NCBI RefSeq assembly: GCF_010730745.1
Contig: NZ_AP022615.1
Span: forward strand, 1,550,001-1,614,000
Length of the DNA: 64,000 nucleotides
Direction: 5' to 3'
DNA from: Mycobacterium heidelbergense
GTDB lineage: Bacteria; Actinomycetota; Actinomycetes; Mycobacteriales; Mycobacteriaceae
Part shown: piece after piece, positions 8,920-18,009 of the stretch
Numbering within the stretch: the first letter of the stretch is position 1
Layout of the letters: each line of letters opens with the position of its first letter
Program-made: the position numbers and the translations under genes
Notes under the pieces: model-generated
What the model saw: only the letters and a program-made list of their open reading frames with translations
What the model was told of the DNA's origin: nothing
Database searches by the model: none

Positions 8920-10410
8920 ATGACCCAGCAAGCTCCCACCCTGACCAGGACCCGAACCCGCTGGTCTTCGGCGTCCACCGACGACCAATTCGTCGTGGAG
9001 AATCCCGCCACGGGCCAGGCCGTCACCGTCGTGCAGGGGGCCGGGCCGGACGAGGTGGACCAGGCCGTGCGCAAGGCCCACGCCGCGCACCTGAACTGGA
9101 AGCGGCTGCCGGCCCGGGAGCGCGGGCGCTACCTGCACCAGATCGCCGAGGTGATCCGCGCCCACGCCGACGAGATCGCCGCGCTCGAGACGCTGGAAAT
9201 GGGCAAGCCGATCGCCCAGGCCCGCAATTTCGACGTGGAAGCGGCGATCGGCATCTTCGAGTACTTCGCCGGCGTGGTGGAGGTGCTGCCCAGCCAGGCG
9301 CGCGACTACGGCCCCGTCTTCGATGTGACCACGCTGGAGCCGTACGGCGTGATCGCCGGCATCGTGCCGTTCAACTGGCCGCCCATCCACACCGCCGGAA
9401 AGGTCGCTCCGGCACTGGCCGTCGGCAACGCCGTCGTCCTCAAACCGCCGGAGCAGACGCCCTCGGTGGTGCTGCGCATGGTCGAACTGATCCAGTCGGT
9501 CCTGCCGGACCCCGTGGTGCAGGCGGTGCCGGGCAGGGGCAACGTGGGCGCAGCGCTGGCCGGGCATCGGTTGGTCGGCAAGGTTTCCTTCACGGGATCG
9601 CCGAGGACGGGCGCGGCGGTGCTCCGGACGGCGGCCGGCAACCTCACCCCGGCGCTGATGGAGCTGGGCGGCAAGAACCCGTTGCTGGTCTTCGGCGACG
9701 CCGACCTGCGCGAGGCGCTGCTGGCCGCGGTCGACGGCGGCTTTTTCAACCAGGGTGAAGCCTGTACCGCGTCATCGCGAATCCTGGTGCAGGACAACAT
9801 CTTTGCCGAGTTCGAGGCGAAGCTGTGCGCCGCGGTGAGCCGGCTTCGGGTGGGCGACGGCGCCGACCCGACCACCGACGTCGGGCCGTTGGTCACCCGC
9901 CAACAGCAGAAGCAGGTCCTGGACTACCTCGAGATCGGCGTGGCCGAAGGCGCCCGCATCGCCGCTCAGGCGCCGCTGCCCGACGATCCGCGATTGGCCG
10001 ACGGCTTCTACGTCGCGCCGACCGTCCTGACCGGCGTGACGCCCGGCATGCGGGTGGCCCGCGAGGAGATCTTCGGTCCGGTGGTGACCCTCATTCCGTT
10101 CAGCGACGAGGACGAGGCGGTGCGGATCGCCAACGGCACGCCGTTCGGGCTGGTCGCGGCGGTGTTCAGCCGGGACGGCGATCGCGCGCTGCGGGTGAGC
10201 CGGCGGATCCGGGCCGGCGCCGTCTTCGTCAACAACTATCAGCGGATTTCGATCGGCACCGGATTCGGCGGGGTCGGCCACAGCGGGTTCGGCCGCGAGC
10301 ACGCCCAGGAGACGCTCGCGGAGTACGGGTACACCAAGACGATCCGGCTGGCCGCCAACCGCGACGAGCTGTCCTACTGGAGCGCCGCCGCCAGAGTGCT
10401 GGCGGATTAA
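8920..10410 (+). CDS. NAD(P)-dependent aldehyde dehydrogenase
   Basis: 496 residues, normal family length. Oxidises an aldehyde to its carboxylate. The nucleotide-binding region includes VPFNWPPIHTAGKVAPALA and the FTGSPRTG turn. The catalytic base Glu is in ELGGKNPLLVF and the nucleophile Cys in GEACTASSRI. The C-terminal signature EEIFGPVVTLIPF is present. The stop is 6 bp from the next start, so it forms a two-gene operon with the amidohydrolase. The aldehyde substrate is not evident; salicylaldehyde-type or semialdehyde substrates are possible given the partner. Confidence 0.9.
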   Translation: MTQQAPTLTRTRTRWSSASTDDQFVVENPATGQAVTVVQGAGPDEVDQAVRKAHAAHLNWKRLPARERGRYLHQIAEVIRAHADEIAALETLEMGKPIAQARNFDVEAAIGIFEYFAGVVEVLPSQARDYGPVFDVTTLEPYGVIAGIVPFNWPPIHTAGKVAPALAVGNAVVLKPPEQTPSVVLRMVELIQSVLPDPVVQAVPGRGNVGAALAGHRLVGKVSFTGSPRTGAAVLRTAAGNLTPALMELGGKNPLLVFGDADLREALLAAVDGGFFNQGEACTASSRILVQDNIFAEFEAKLCAAVSRLRVGDGADPTTDVGPLVTRQQQKQVLDYLEIGVAEGARIAAQAPLPDDPRLADGFYVAPTVLTGVTPGMRVAREEIFGPVVTLIPFSDEDEAVRIANGTPFGLVAAVFSRDGDRALRVSRRIRAGAVFVNNYQRISIGTGFGGVGHSGFGREHAQETLAEYGYTKTIRLAANRDELSYWSAAARVLAD

Positions 10411-10416
10411 CACGAC

Positions 10417-11367
10417 ATGCGGACCATCGCACTCGAAGAGCATTACGCCACAACGAAATTCCTGAGCGGGCCGGGCGCCTGGCTGGCGTCGCGGCCCGGG
10501 ATAATCGAGCCGATCAGCGATCTCGGTGGGGGCCGCATCGCGGCGATGGACGAGGCGGGCGTCGACCTGGCGGTGCTGTCGCTCGCTGCGCCGGGAGTCG
10601 AACAACTCGACGGGCCGGAAGCGGTTCGGTTGGCCCGCAATTGCAATGACGAGCTCGCGGCGGCGGTCGGGCGGCACCCAGATCGGCTGGCGGGGTTTGC
10701 CGCCGTGCCCATCAGCGCGCCGGAGGCGGCGGCCGAGGAACTCGAGCGCGCGGTGCGCCAACTCGGCTTTCCCGGCGCGGTCATCAACGGGCACAGCAAG
10801 GGCCGCTACCTGGACGACCGATACTTCGAACCCGTTCTCGAGCGCGCGGCCGCGCTGAAGGTCCCGATCTACCTGCACCCGACCATCCCGCCGGCGGGCG
10901 TCATCGAGTCCAGCTACGCGGGGTTCGCCGCCGATGTCACCTTCGTGTTGGCCACGGTGGGCTGGGGCTGGCACATCAACACAGCGACGCATGTGCTGCG
11001 TCTGATACTCGGCGGCGTGTTCGACCGATACCCGGAGTTGCAGTTCATCATCGGGCACATGGGGGAGGCGACGTCGTTCATGCTGCCGCGGTTCGACGCC
11101 ACCCTAACGCCCGAGCTGACCGGGCTCCGGCACCCCGTCAGCACGTATTTAAGGCAGAACCTGCACTACACCTTCGCCAACTTCAACGACGAAGCGACCT
11201 ACGCGAACCTGGTCGCGCAGGTCGGCGTTGGCCGCGTGTGCTTTTCGGCCGACTACCCGTTCGGGTCGATGCGAGCGGCACGGTCGTTCCTCGACCGGCT
11301 GCCGCTGAGCCCCGACGACCGGGCGCTCATCAGCCACCGCAACGCGGAGCGGCTGTTGGGGCTGTGA
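10417..11367 (+). CDS. amidohydrolase-2 family enzyme (ACMSD / resorcylate decarboxylase-like)
   Basis: 316 residues. Metal-dependent TIM-barrel hydrolase/decarboxylase. Visible ligands: Glu-x-His near the N-terminus (ALEEHYAT), His in YLHPTIPP, His in FIIGHMGEA and Asp in FSADYPFGS. This arrangement is typical of gamma-resorcylate and related non-oxidative decarboxylases. With the adjacent aldehyde dehydrogenase it probably degrades an aromatic or tryptophan-like acid; the substrate is unknown. Confidence 0.85.
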   Translation: MRTIALEEHYATTKFLSGPGAWLASRPGIIEPISDLGGGRIAAMDEAGVDLAVLSLAAPGVEQLDGPEAVRLARNCNDELAAAVGRHPDRLAGFAAVPISAPEAAAEELERAVRQLGFPGAVINGHSKGRYLDDRYFEPVLERAAALKVPIYLHPTIPPAGVIESSYAGFAADVTFVLATVGWGWHINTATHVLRLILGGVFDRYPELQFIIGHMGEATSFMLPRFDATLTPELTGLRHPVSTYLRQNLHYTFANFNDEATYANLVAQVGVGRVCFSADYPFGSMRAARSFLDRLPLSPDDRALISHRNAERLLGL

Positions 11368-11448
11368 CTCCGGTTTGCCATTAGCGGGCGCCCGGCTCCT
11401 CCATGGGATAGCCTGAGCTTTCCCCCGGGCCACCACGGCAGGAGCTCG

Positions 11449-12906
11449 ATGCCACCGCTAGACAGCGCCGCCGCGCGGCTCGCGCGCGAAGACGCGGGCT
11501 ATCACAAGGGTCTCAAAAACCGCCAGCTGCAGATGATCGCCCTCGGCGGCGCCATTGGAACCGGCCTTTTCCTCGGTGCCGGAGGACGTCTCGCCTCGGC
11601 AGGGCCCGCGCTGTTCGTGGTCTTCGGGGTCTGCGGCATCTTCGTCTTCTTGATCCTGCGCGCGCTGGGCGAGCTGGTGCTGCACCGCCCGTCGTCGGGA
11701 TCATTTGTGTCCTACTCCCGCGAATTCTTCGGGGAGAAACTGGCTTTCGTCGCGGGCTGGATGTACGTCCTGAACTGGGCGATGACGGGGATTGTGGACA
11801 CCACCGCGATCGCGCACTACTGCCACTACTGGAAGGCGTTCCACGTCATCCCCCAGTGGACCCTCGCATTGATCGCGCTGGTGGTGGTGTTGTCGATGAA
11901 CCTGATCTCGGTCAAGGCATTCGGTGAGCTGGAGTTCTGGGCCTCGTTGGTCAAGGTGCTGGCGCTGGTGACGTTCCTGGTCGTCGGCACGGTCTTCCTC
12001 GTCGGGCGCTTCAAGGTCGACGGTCAAAGCACCGGCACGGGGCTGTGGAACAGCCATGGCGGGCTGTTGCCTGCCGGCCTGCTGCCCGTGGTGCTCGTCA
12101 CCTCAGGGGTGATATTCGCTTACGCCGCAATCGAATTGGTCGGCATCGCGGCCGGCGAGACGGCAAACCCGGAGAAGATCATGCCGCGCGCGATCAACTC
12201 GGTGGTGTTCCGCATCGCGGTCTTCTACATCGGGTCCACCGTCCTGCTGGCCCTGCTGCTGCCCTACACCGCCTACAGGGACCACGTCAGCCCGTTCGTT
12301 ACGTTCTTCTCCAAGGTCGGTTTCAGCGGCGCGGGAAGCGTGATGAACCTGGTGGTTCTCACCGCCGCGCTGTCGAGTCTGAACGCGGGACTGTACTCCA
12401 CCGGCCGCATCCTGCGGTCGATGGCGATCAACGGCAGCGGCCCGAAGTTCACCGCGCTGATGTCGAAAAACGGTGTGCCGTATGGTGGGATCCTGCTCAC
12501 GAGCGCGGTGGGTTTGTTGGGCATCGTGCTCAACGCCGTCAAGCCGAGCCAAGCGTTCGAAATCGTGCTCCACATCGCCGCGGTGGGCATTGTGTTCGCG
12601 TGGGGGACGATCGTGGCGAGCCAGCTGCAGCTCTACCGGCTGGCAAAGGCCGGGACCCTGCAGCGCCCGAGCTTCCGGATGCCGCTGGCCCCGTATAGCG
12701 GCTATCTCACGCTGGCTTTCCTGGTCTGCGTGGTGATCCTGATGTTGTTCGACAAGATGCAGGGGCCTTGGCTGCTGGGCGCGATGATCGTCGGCGTCCC
12801 GGGGCTCTTCGGCGGTTGGTTCCTGGTCCGTCACAGGGTGAGGGCCGCCGCCGAAGACACCGCCGTGCCGGCCTCACCGCCCACCGACCCGTCCGTGGCG
12901 GCCTGA
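11449..12906 (+). CDS. ansP2: L-asparagine permease-like amino-acid transporter
   Basis: 485 residues, about 12 membrane helices. APC-family proton-coupled amino acid importer. The N-terminus (YHKGLKNRQLQMIALGGAIG then TGLFLGAGGRL) has the AAT-family signature, and IVDTTAIAHYCHYW is typical of AnsP proteins. Its position between dnaK and lpqJ matches Rv0346c (ansP2) in M. tuberculosis, on which the symbol rests. Substrate specificity for asparagine is by homology. Confidence 0.85.
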   Translation: MPPLDSAAARLAREDAGYHKGLKNRQLQMIALGGAIGTGLFLGAGGRLASAGPALFVVFGVCGIFVFLILRALGELVLHRPSSGSFVSYSREFFGEKLAFVAGWMYVLNWAMTGIVDTTAIAHYCHYWKAFHVIPQWTLALIALVVVLSMNLISVKAFGELEFWASLVKVLALVTFLVVGTVFLVGRFKVDGQSTGTGLWNSHGGLLPAGLLPVVLVTSGVIFAYAAIELVGIAAGETANPEKIMPRAINSVVFRIAVFYIGSTVLLALLLPYTAYRDHVSPFVTFFSKVGFSGAGSVMNLVVLTAALSSLNAGLYSTGRILRSMAINGSGPKFTALMSKNGVPYGGILLTSAVGLLGIVLNAVKPSQAFEIVLHIAAVGIVFAWGTIVASQLQLYRLAKAGTLQRPSFRMPLAPYSGYLTLAFLVCVVILMLFDKMQGPWLLGAMIVGVPGLFGGWFLVRHRVRAAAEDTAVPASPPTDPSVAA

Positions 12907-12959
12907 GGTCCGTTGGTATCGCCGCGCCGGTTGCCGGGGCATCGGGTCAGTCGCGCAGG

Positions 12960-13254
12960 CCTTGGGCGTCTCCGGATTGGGGCGAAATGGGCTGGTGTGC
13001 CGCCTCATTCGGACAGTGCGAACCGCAGCAGCGTCGCCGCCGTGGGTTGGTTGGGTAGTCACATGTGTCACTCGCGTCTCGGCTTCGGAGGCACCTACTT
13101 CTTTGCCCGCCTCCGAGCGACACGCGTGGTTGGCTGTCGCTCGGAGGCGGGCACATCGTCGTATGCCGACCGGCGAGTGACCGATGTGACAAACGGGATT
13201 GAGGCGCAATCTTTGGCCCGCCGCGCCCCGGCCGGGGCGGCCTTCACCCGCAGC
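12960..13254 (+). repeat. interspersed nested-palindrome element, copy 1
   Basis: About 295 bp, also found reversed at 63320-63595 and in part at 45355-45446. A core at 13058-13190 is bounded by an 18-bp inverted repeat (gtcacatgtgtcactcgc versus gcgagtgaccgatgtgac; 16/18 match). Inside is a perfect 18-bp hairpin (13105-13122 with 13135-13152, gcccgcctccgagcgaca). No gene. Could be a MITE-like element or a structured RNA. Confidence 0.75.
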
Positions 13255-13467
13255 GTGGCCAGGCCACCTCAAGTCCTGATCCCGACGCCCTCGCCACGAG
13301 CGGCAGCCGGCGCGAACACTAAATCGAGCCAGCCTGGGCATCGAGTCAGTCACGCGGCGGTAAACCTGCGTCATCGGCTCTGCATCGATAATTGTCTGAC
13401 TGCAGTAACTTTCGCCGCCTGGTGCGTACTCTAAGCCCTGATATCCGAGACTTTCGGGGAGCGGCGG

Positions 13468-14061
13468 GTGCAGTTATCGCAAAAGGCACGGCGAAGTCTG
13501 GCCGGTGGCTCGCTGCTGCTCTCGGCCGTGTTGGCCGGTCTTGTGTTGGTCTCGGGCTGCAGCTCCGTCATCGAGGGCAAACCGGTCGCCACGCCGGGGA
13601 CGGGGCCGACCGAGCCGGCTTTTCCCACCCCACGACCGAGCGCTAAGCCGCCCACCGGCACCAGCCCGGTCCCACTGCCGGGACCTTCCGGACCGGCGAG
13701 CCCGACCGCACCGGCCGGCGCAATCCCACTCCCGCCGGATCACAACGGCTATGTCTTCATCGAGACTAAGTCCGGCCTGACGCGCTGCCAGATCAACAAG
13801 GAAACCGTCGGGTGCGAGGCCCCGTTCACCAACTCACCCATGCAGGACGGTGAACACGCCAACGGCGTCAGCATCAGCTCCGGCGGCTCGGTGCAGTGGG
13901 TGCTGGGCAACCTGGGAGCCATCCCGACCGTCACCATCGACTACAAAACCTACGAGGCGCAGGGCTGGACGATCAACGCCACCGAAGGAGGCACGCGCTT
14001 CACCAACGAGCGCACCGGCCACGGCATGTACGTCAGCATCGAGAAGGTCGACACGTTCTGA
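13468..14061 (+). CDS. lpqJ: lipoprotein LpqJ
   Basis: 197 residues, GTG start. The signal peptide has a lipobox (VLVSGCSS), with the lipidated Cys at about residue 31. A Pro/Thr/Ser-rich linker (residues 40-85) precedes a small globular domain with two Cys (TRCQINKETVGCEAPF) ending HGMYVSIEKVDTF. Attached to the outer face of the membrane. Position beside ansP2 and near iniBAC matches Rv0344c. Function unknown. Its last 30 nt recur at 15166-15195. Confidence 0.85.
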   Translation: MQLSQKARRSLAGGSLLLSAVLAGLVLVSGCSSVIEGKPVATPGTGPTEPAFPTPRPSAKPPTGTSPVPLPGPSGPASPTAPAGAIPLPPDHNGYVFIETKSGLTRCQINKETVGCEAPFTNSPMQDGEHANGVSISSGGSVQWVLGNLGAIPTVTIDYKTYEAQGWTINATEGGTRFTNERTGHGMYVSIEKVDTF

Positions 14062-14106
14062 GCTGGGTGACGTTTGCGGGTTGGGGACCGCAACAACGGA
14101 AGCCAC

Positions 14107-14286
14107 TCAGCTCAAACCGCCCGTATCTGTCTGTGGAAGATTCCAATGGGCCCGCTCAATCGGTGCGACCTTCACTCTCTGCGTGCTCTCCGACTCGACG
14201 CCCTTGAGGGTGTAGAGATGCGGCTGGTTACGCCAGTCGCGAAGAACATAGATTAGGCCGGCGGTGACCGTCGCCGTTTCAATCAC
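14107..14286 (-). pseudogene. small ORF or remnant downstream of the DUF433 gene
   Basis: A frame ending at 14107 stays open back to 14376. It reads FDAGLHWVGHRAKEHDGLFG then IVIETATVTAGLIYVLRDW, more protein-like than the tail of the overlapping DUF433 frame. The first usable start is GTG 14286, which forms a GTGA overlap with the DUF433 stop and gives 59 residues. Either a short coupled partner or the remains of a longer toxin fused to the antitoxin by deletion. Not recognised. Confidence 0.35.
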
Positions 14287-14987
14287 GATGCCGAACAGGC
14301 CATCGTGTTCTTTCGCTCGGTGGCCGACCCAGTGCAGACCGGCATCAAAGAGGGCGCGAGGCGTTTCCCTCCGCGTTCAGCGACTTCGTTGGCGAAATCA
14401 AGTGCGTCCTTGGCGGCGGCTTTTGAGACCCCTGGATAGTAGAAACGGAGGTCTTTCGGGTTGAGGTCACCACCTCGGAGCGCCGACGCAACGGTGTCGT
14501 AGGGAACCCGTGTACCTGCGATGGTCGGCCAGCCCCCAAGGCGGTGCGGGTCAACGGAAATACGTGGACGAGGTGCCTCGAAGTCGGCGACCTTCTGCCC
14601 CCTCTTGTTCACAAAGGGACGGAAGATGTCCTCTAGCAAGTAGATGTGGTATTGGCCAGGATTCCGAACGATGTCCATGAAGCCGTTGTCAGTCCACACC
14701 GCGATTGTCTTGCCGTCTGTCGCAAATCGATAGGCGGAAGGATGTTCGGTCAGGTCGAACTCTGACAAGTTCTTGAAGGCGCGACAGACCTTCTGCAGGG
14801 ACGTCTCGGCTCGCAATTTCGCGACGGTTCGCAATGCGACCAGGTCGCGGAATGAGTAGAGGGGCGGCCGGTAGGCCTGAACCTCCGGCACAAGAAGCCC
14901 CGTCTTTCGCCAGTGCGAAAGCTGCCAGCGAGTGACCCCGGTCAGTGTGACCGTCAAGTCGAGGGGAAAACTCACTGTTTGCTCCAT
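14283..14987 (-). CDS. DUF433-domain antitoxin-like protein with MerR-type HTH
   Basis: 234 residues from ATG 14987 (MEQTVSFPLDLTVTLTGVT). An N-terminal MerR-like HTH (VTRWQLSHWRKTGLLVPEV) is followed by the DUF433 domain (ISVDPHRLGGWPTIAGTRVP then YDTVASALRGGDL). Similar in size and layout to M. tuberculosis Rv2018, the antitoxin of a PIN-like toxin pair. No intact toxin follows, only the overlapping fragment above. The last 25 residues look non-native (TGSATERKNTMACSAS), suggesting a frameshifted or truncated end. Confidence 0.7.
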   Translation of the reverse strand: MEQTVSFPLDLTVTLTGVTRWQLSHWRKTGLLVPEVQAYRPPLYSFRDLVALRTVAKLRAETSLQKVCRAFKNLSEFDLTEHPSAYRFATDGKTIAVWTDNGFMDIVRNPGQYHIYLLEDIFRPFVNKRGQKVADFEAPRPRISVDPHRLGGWPTIAGTRVPYDTVASALRGGDLNPKDLRFYYPGVSKAAAKDALDFANEVAERGGKRLAPSLMPVCTGSATERKNTMACSAS

Positions 14988-15308
14988 CGGTGCTGGTCGT
15001 CGGACCAGTTTGCCATAACTTGCTGGGTTTACTGGGGCTACTATCTGATGCCGCCATCTTCGCAGCGAGTACCGACACGCCAGATTCAAGCGACGTTTGG
15101 CGCTCGGATGCTTCCATGGCGCGTTTTTTCTGCGACCGCCGGAAGCACCCGGCCTGGCGGCGGTAGTCAGCATCGAGAAGGTCAACATATTCTGAGTGCC
15201 CGAAAGCGCAAGACTCGGCCGGACGAGCCCAGCCGGGAGCACGGGACGCCACCTCGAACAGGCACACGCACACTCGACCATGTTTAGCGAGCGTGTTGTG
15301 GGTTGATG
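14988..15308. other. intergenic region with a duplicated lpqJ 3' end
   Basis: No credible gene. The ORF extension of the DUF433 frame upstream of 14987 is Arg/Pro-rich and unlike protein. The region carries a near-copy of the lpqJ 3' end at 15166-15195 and then AT-richer sequence leading to the AAA+ gene end. Confidence 0.5.
15166..15195 (+). repeat. duplicate of the last 30 bp of lpqJ
   Basis: gtcagcatcgagaaggtc at the start and a TGA at the end match lpqJ 14032-14061 at 27 of 30 positions, including the stop codon. The two copies flank the DUF433 locus, suggesting insertion or tandem duplication followed by decay. Confidence 0.7.
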
Positions 15309-16352
15309 TTATCCGGTTGTTGAGGGTGTTGGTGTTTGCTGGGTTTGGGTGTTGGGGTGTAGGTGTTGGTAGGTTGATATTGCTGTGGCTGGGTGTGTTG
15401 CGGTGAGGGCGCGTTGCATGTCGGTGGTGTTGGCGTGGAGGGCGCTGGGGTTGGTGTGGAGGAGGTGTTCGAGGTCGCGGCGGTGGGGTGCGAGTTTGTG
15501 GAGTCGGCGTAGTCGTGTGCGTTGGCAGGTGTGGATGACGTCGTGGGCGTAGTGGGCGTTGCCGGCGACATCGAGCAGTGTGCCGTGGCCGTGGGGGATG
15601 GATCGCAGTCGTGTTGTTTCGGTGCGCAGCAGATCCCACGCCGCGTCCTGGACAAGAAGTTGCTCCCTGCTGGCTAGGTGGCGCCCAATGGCGACGATGT
15701 CGTTGGGGGTGTAGCTGGTGAACGTCGCGGTGAACGGGAACTGCACGGCGAGTCCGGCATGGATTGTCAGGAAGTCCTGCATCGGGCGGGCGTGACCGGC
15801 CAGGATGACGACGAGCTCGTCGCGGTAGGCCGCCATGCACGTCAATAGCGTGTAGATGGCCTCCACACCCCCACAGTGGTCTTCGGTGTCGGGGGCCAGC
15901 CGGTAAGCTTGGTCGAGGAACAGCACCCCACCGCGCGCCCGGCCGCACACGTTCTTCATTCTGGCCGCGCTGTGCGAGGGGCTGCCGGCGGCGATGTCGT
16001 GGGCGCTGACCTTGGTGAGGTCCGGGCGCGTGATCGTGCCTAACCCGAACAGCACTTCAGCGACCACCCGGGCGAACGTCGTTTTCGCCGTGCCCGGCGC
16101 ACCCAGGAACACCATGTGGTGTTCAGAACACGAGGCCACGACACCACCGTGGTGTGGGGCATCGTGCTGGCCGAGCCACACCGCGAAACGGTCTTTAGCG
16201 CTTTGCAAACCGATCAATTCGCCGATACGCGCTTGCGCCCACTCGAGCACCTCGCGGCGCTCGGCGGCCAGCGCGGTACCCGCATATGCACCCGGTCGGC
16301 ACCAGTCTTCTGTGAGTGCCAGGGCCGCCGCCGTACTGTTGACATTGCTCAT
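15309..16352 (-). CDS. EccA/CbxX-like AAA+ ATPase, copy A (Walker B Gln, no Arg finger)
   Basis: 347 residues from ATG 16352 (MSNVNSTAAALALTED), preferred over 16478 because a GAGG ribosome site precedes it. A single AAA+ module resembles the C-terminal half of type VII secretion EccA but lacks its TPR domain. Walker A is intact (GAPGTAKT). Walker B is GGVLFLDQAYRL, with Gln in place of the catalytic Glu. The arginine-finger segment reads AGLAVQFPF where relatives have an Arg. Predicted to bind but not hydrolyse ATP. Last gene of cassette A. The tail is rich in His/Thr/Gln/Pro repeats (HLHPNTQTQQTPTPSTTG). Confidence 0.8.
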   Translation of the reverse strand: MSNVNSTAAALALTEDWCRPGAYAGTALAAERREVLEWAQARIGELIGLQSAKDRFAVWLGQHDAPHHGGVVASCSEHHMVFLGAPGTAKTTFARVVAEVLFGLGTITRPDLTKVSAHDIAAGSPSHSAARMKNVCGRARGGVLFLDQAYRLAPDTEDHCGGVEAIYTLLTCMAAYRDELVVILAGHARPMQDFLTIHAGLAVQFPFTATFTSYTPNDIVAIGRHLASREQLLVQDAAWDLLRTETTRLRSIPHGHGTLLDVAGNAHYAHDVIHTCQRTRLRRLHKLAPHRRDLEHLLHTNPSALHANTTDMQRALTATHPATAISTYQHLHPNTQTQQTPTPSTTG

Positions 16353-16494
16353 CGGTACCTCGCTACCGGGTCTCACACACAGCGGGCCTGCCCCCACGAC
16401 ACCCACCCCGGCGCGCGCAACATCTGGGTCTTCACCCGCCAGGTCATCAGGCATATCGGTGGTCGTCGCCGACACCACAGCCCTCGCTTGCGCG

Positions 16495-16564
16495 CAGCAC
16501 TACCCGGGGGCGGGCCCACCCGCCCAGCACTACCCGGGGGCGGGTCAACCCGCCCAGCACCGGC
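16495..16564. repeat. 30-bp tandem repeat forming serial hairpins
   Basis: cagcactacccgggggcggg plus 10 nt repeats at 16495-16524 and 16525-16554, with a partial third. Each copy can fold ggcggg against cccgcc. Lies between the GjpA-like gene and the ATPase of unit A; unit B lacks it. Confidence 0.75.
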
Positions 16565-16606
16565 GTGATTGCCACCGGCGCTGGGCGAGCAGACCCGCAC
16601 TGCAAC

Positions 16607-17935
16607 TCAGAACAGCGACGTAAGGAGATGAGCCGCCAGCGTCCCCAACTGAGGCGCCAACGTCCCCGCAAGGTTCGTCGCCAACGACGGAGCCATACCA
16701 CCGATCTCAGCCGCGAGCGACGGAGCAATCCCCGAGAAATCAGCCGCAATCGACGGAGCCAGACCGGAGAGGTTAGCCGCGAGCGACGGAGCAATCCCCA
16801 CCACACCGGCCGGAGCGGCGAACGCCGCACCCCCCAAGCCGACCTGGCCGCCTAAGAACCCGAGGTAGTACTGGAACACATTAATTAAGCCATCGACCCA
16901 TTGGTTCGGTGTCGGCCAACCCGTGGTTACCTGACTTGCTAATTGCGAGAACGCATTAGCCAGACTCCCACCCGCCAGAATGTTAGGTGTGGCGATCGTG
17001 CCTGTCACCTGATTGTTAACAACAATCTTCGACGCGAGCGTCTGGGGGGCCCAGACCGCCAACGTGTCCAACAGACCACCACCTATCAAGCCGCTCCGGG
17101 GAGTAAGAACACCGGAAAGCCCTTGGCTGACGTTACCGTATCCATTGAGGACTGCCCCCGCGAGTAGCCCCGGCATATTGAGCAAATTGCTCACCCCCGC
17201 CGGCAGGTCACCAGCGGCGAACGCGTCGTAAACATTCTGAATACCGTGGCCAAGTGCGGAGGCGAGGCTGTTGTTCACACCTTCGACAAAAAAGGCACCC
17301 AGCATTGACACGATCGATTGACTGAGAAGGCCAGGTTCGTTAAAAGCCACGTTTCCCAGAGCCGCGAAGTTGGTCGACATGTAGGCGAGGATCGTCGGGA
17401 TCGTTTCCATCGGCTGGAATATTATTTGAACCGGCCCTCCCCAGAACGCGAATTCCAGGTTGCTGACGGCATCGACGAAATCACGTGCCTGAAGCTCAGT
17501 GACCGCCCTTGTAAGAATAGAGGCAAGGCCGGTCGTAATCGGCGACGGCACATTAGTCAAGTACCCGAACGCGCCGAGATCGGCACTCTTGTACGCCGTG
17601 ACGTAGATGCTCGCGTAGGTGACCCAGTTCGCGGCCAGCTGCTGGGCGAGTGGGAGCGGGATCGCGCCCCCGGTGCTCATGTTGCTCCCAATTGCTTGCA
17701 GGTTGGCGCCCGCTTGTTGGAAGACGTTGATCCAGGTTTGGATGGGGTTCACCACCCCGGGGTCGCCCGTGTCGGCGCTCAGCAGCTCGACCGCGCGCTG
17801 CTGAGCGGCGGCAACGCTGTGCTGCAGGGCGAAGGCTGCGTCGTTGGAGACTGCCGGGGTGAGGGCGATCAGGCTGGCGCCGACTGCCGCGGCGCCCGCG
17901 GTGACGAGAGGTCGGAGGGCTGTTCGCTGGTGCAT
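16607..17935 (-). CDS. exported GjpA-porin-like protein, copy A
   Basis: 442 residues. The N-terminal export signal (LRPLVTAGAAAVGASLIALT then PAVSNDAAFA) is followed by a conserved block around TWINVFQQAGANLQAIGSNM and long Ala/Leu/Val-rich helices. The architecture matches mycobacterial proteins annotated as outer membrane porin GjpA; porin activity is not demonstrated by the sequence. The C-terminus has repeats of the form SLAANLSGLAPS, SIAADFSGIAPS, SLAAEIGGMAPS. Follows the PGRS gene by 74 bp. Copy B is at 21830-23080. Confidence 0.7.
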   Translation of the reverse strand: MHQRTALRPLVTAGAAAVGASLIALTPAVSNDAAFALQHSVAAAQQRAVELLSADTGDPGVVNPIQTWINVFQQAGANLQAIGSNMSTGGAIPLPLAQQLAANWVTYASIYVTAYKSADLGAFGYLTNVPSPITTGLASILTRAVTELQARDFVDAVSNLEFAFWGGPVQIIFQPMETIPTILAYMSTNFAALGNVAFNEPGLLSQSIVSMLGAFFVEGVNNSLASALGHGIQNVYDAFAAGDLPAGVSNLLNMPGLLAGAVLNGYGNVSQGLSGVLTPRSGLIGGGLLDTLAVWAPQTLASKIVVNNQVTGTIATPNILAGGSLANAFSQLASQVTTGWPTPNQWVDGLINVFQYYLGFLGGQVGLGGAAFAAPAGVVGIAPSLAANLSGLAPSIAADFSGIAPSLAAEIGGMAPSLATNLAGTLAPQLGTLAAHLLTSLF

Positions 17936-18009
17936 GCGCTTAGTTCCTTTGCTGTCTGTGGTCTAGGTGTTTCGTGGGCGTACATGAAGCCATCACGCCC
18001 AAGGGGGTG

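Noticed and set aside
12913..13434. 173-codon ORF in the ansP2-lpqJ gap
   Set aside because: It reads through the interspersed repeat element; similar peptides at 63 kb arise from the repeat itself.
16488..16570. Possible CRISPR array
   Set aside because: Only two to three adjacent 30-bp copies without unique spacers; it is a simple tandem repeat.
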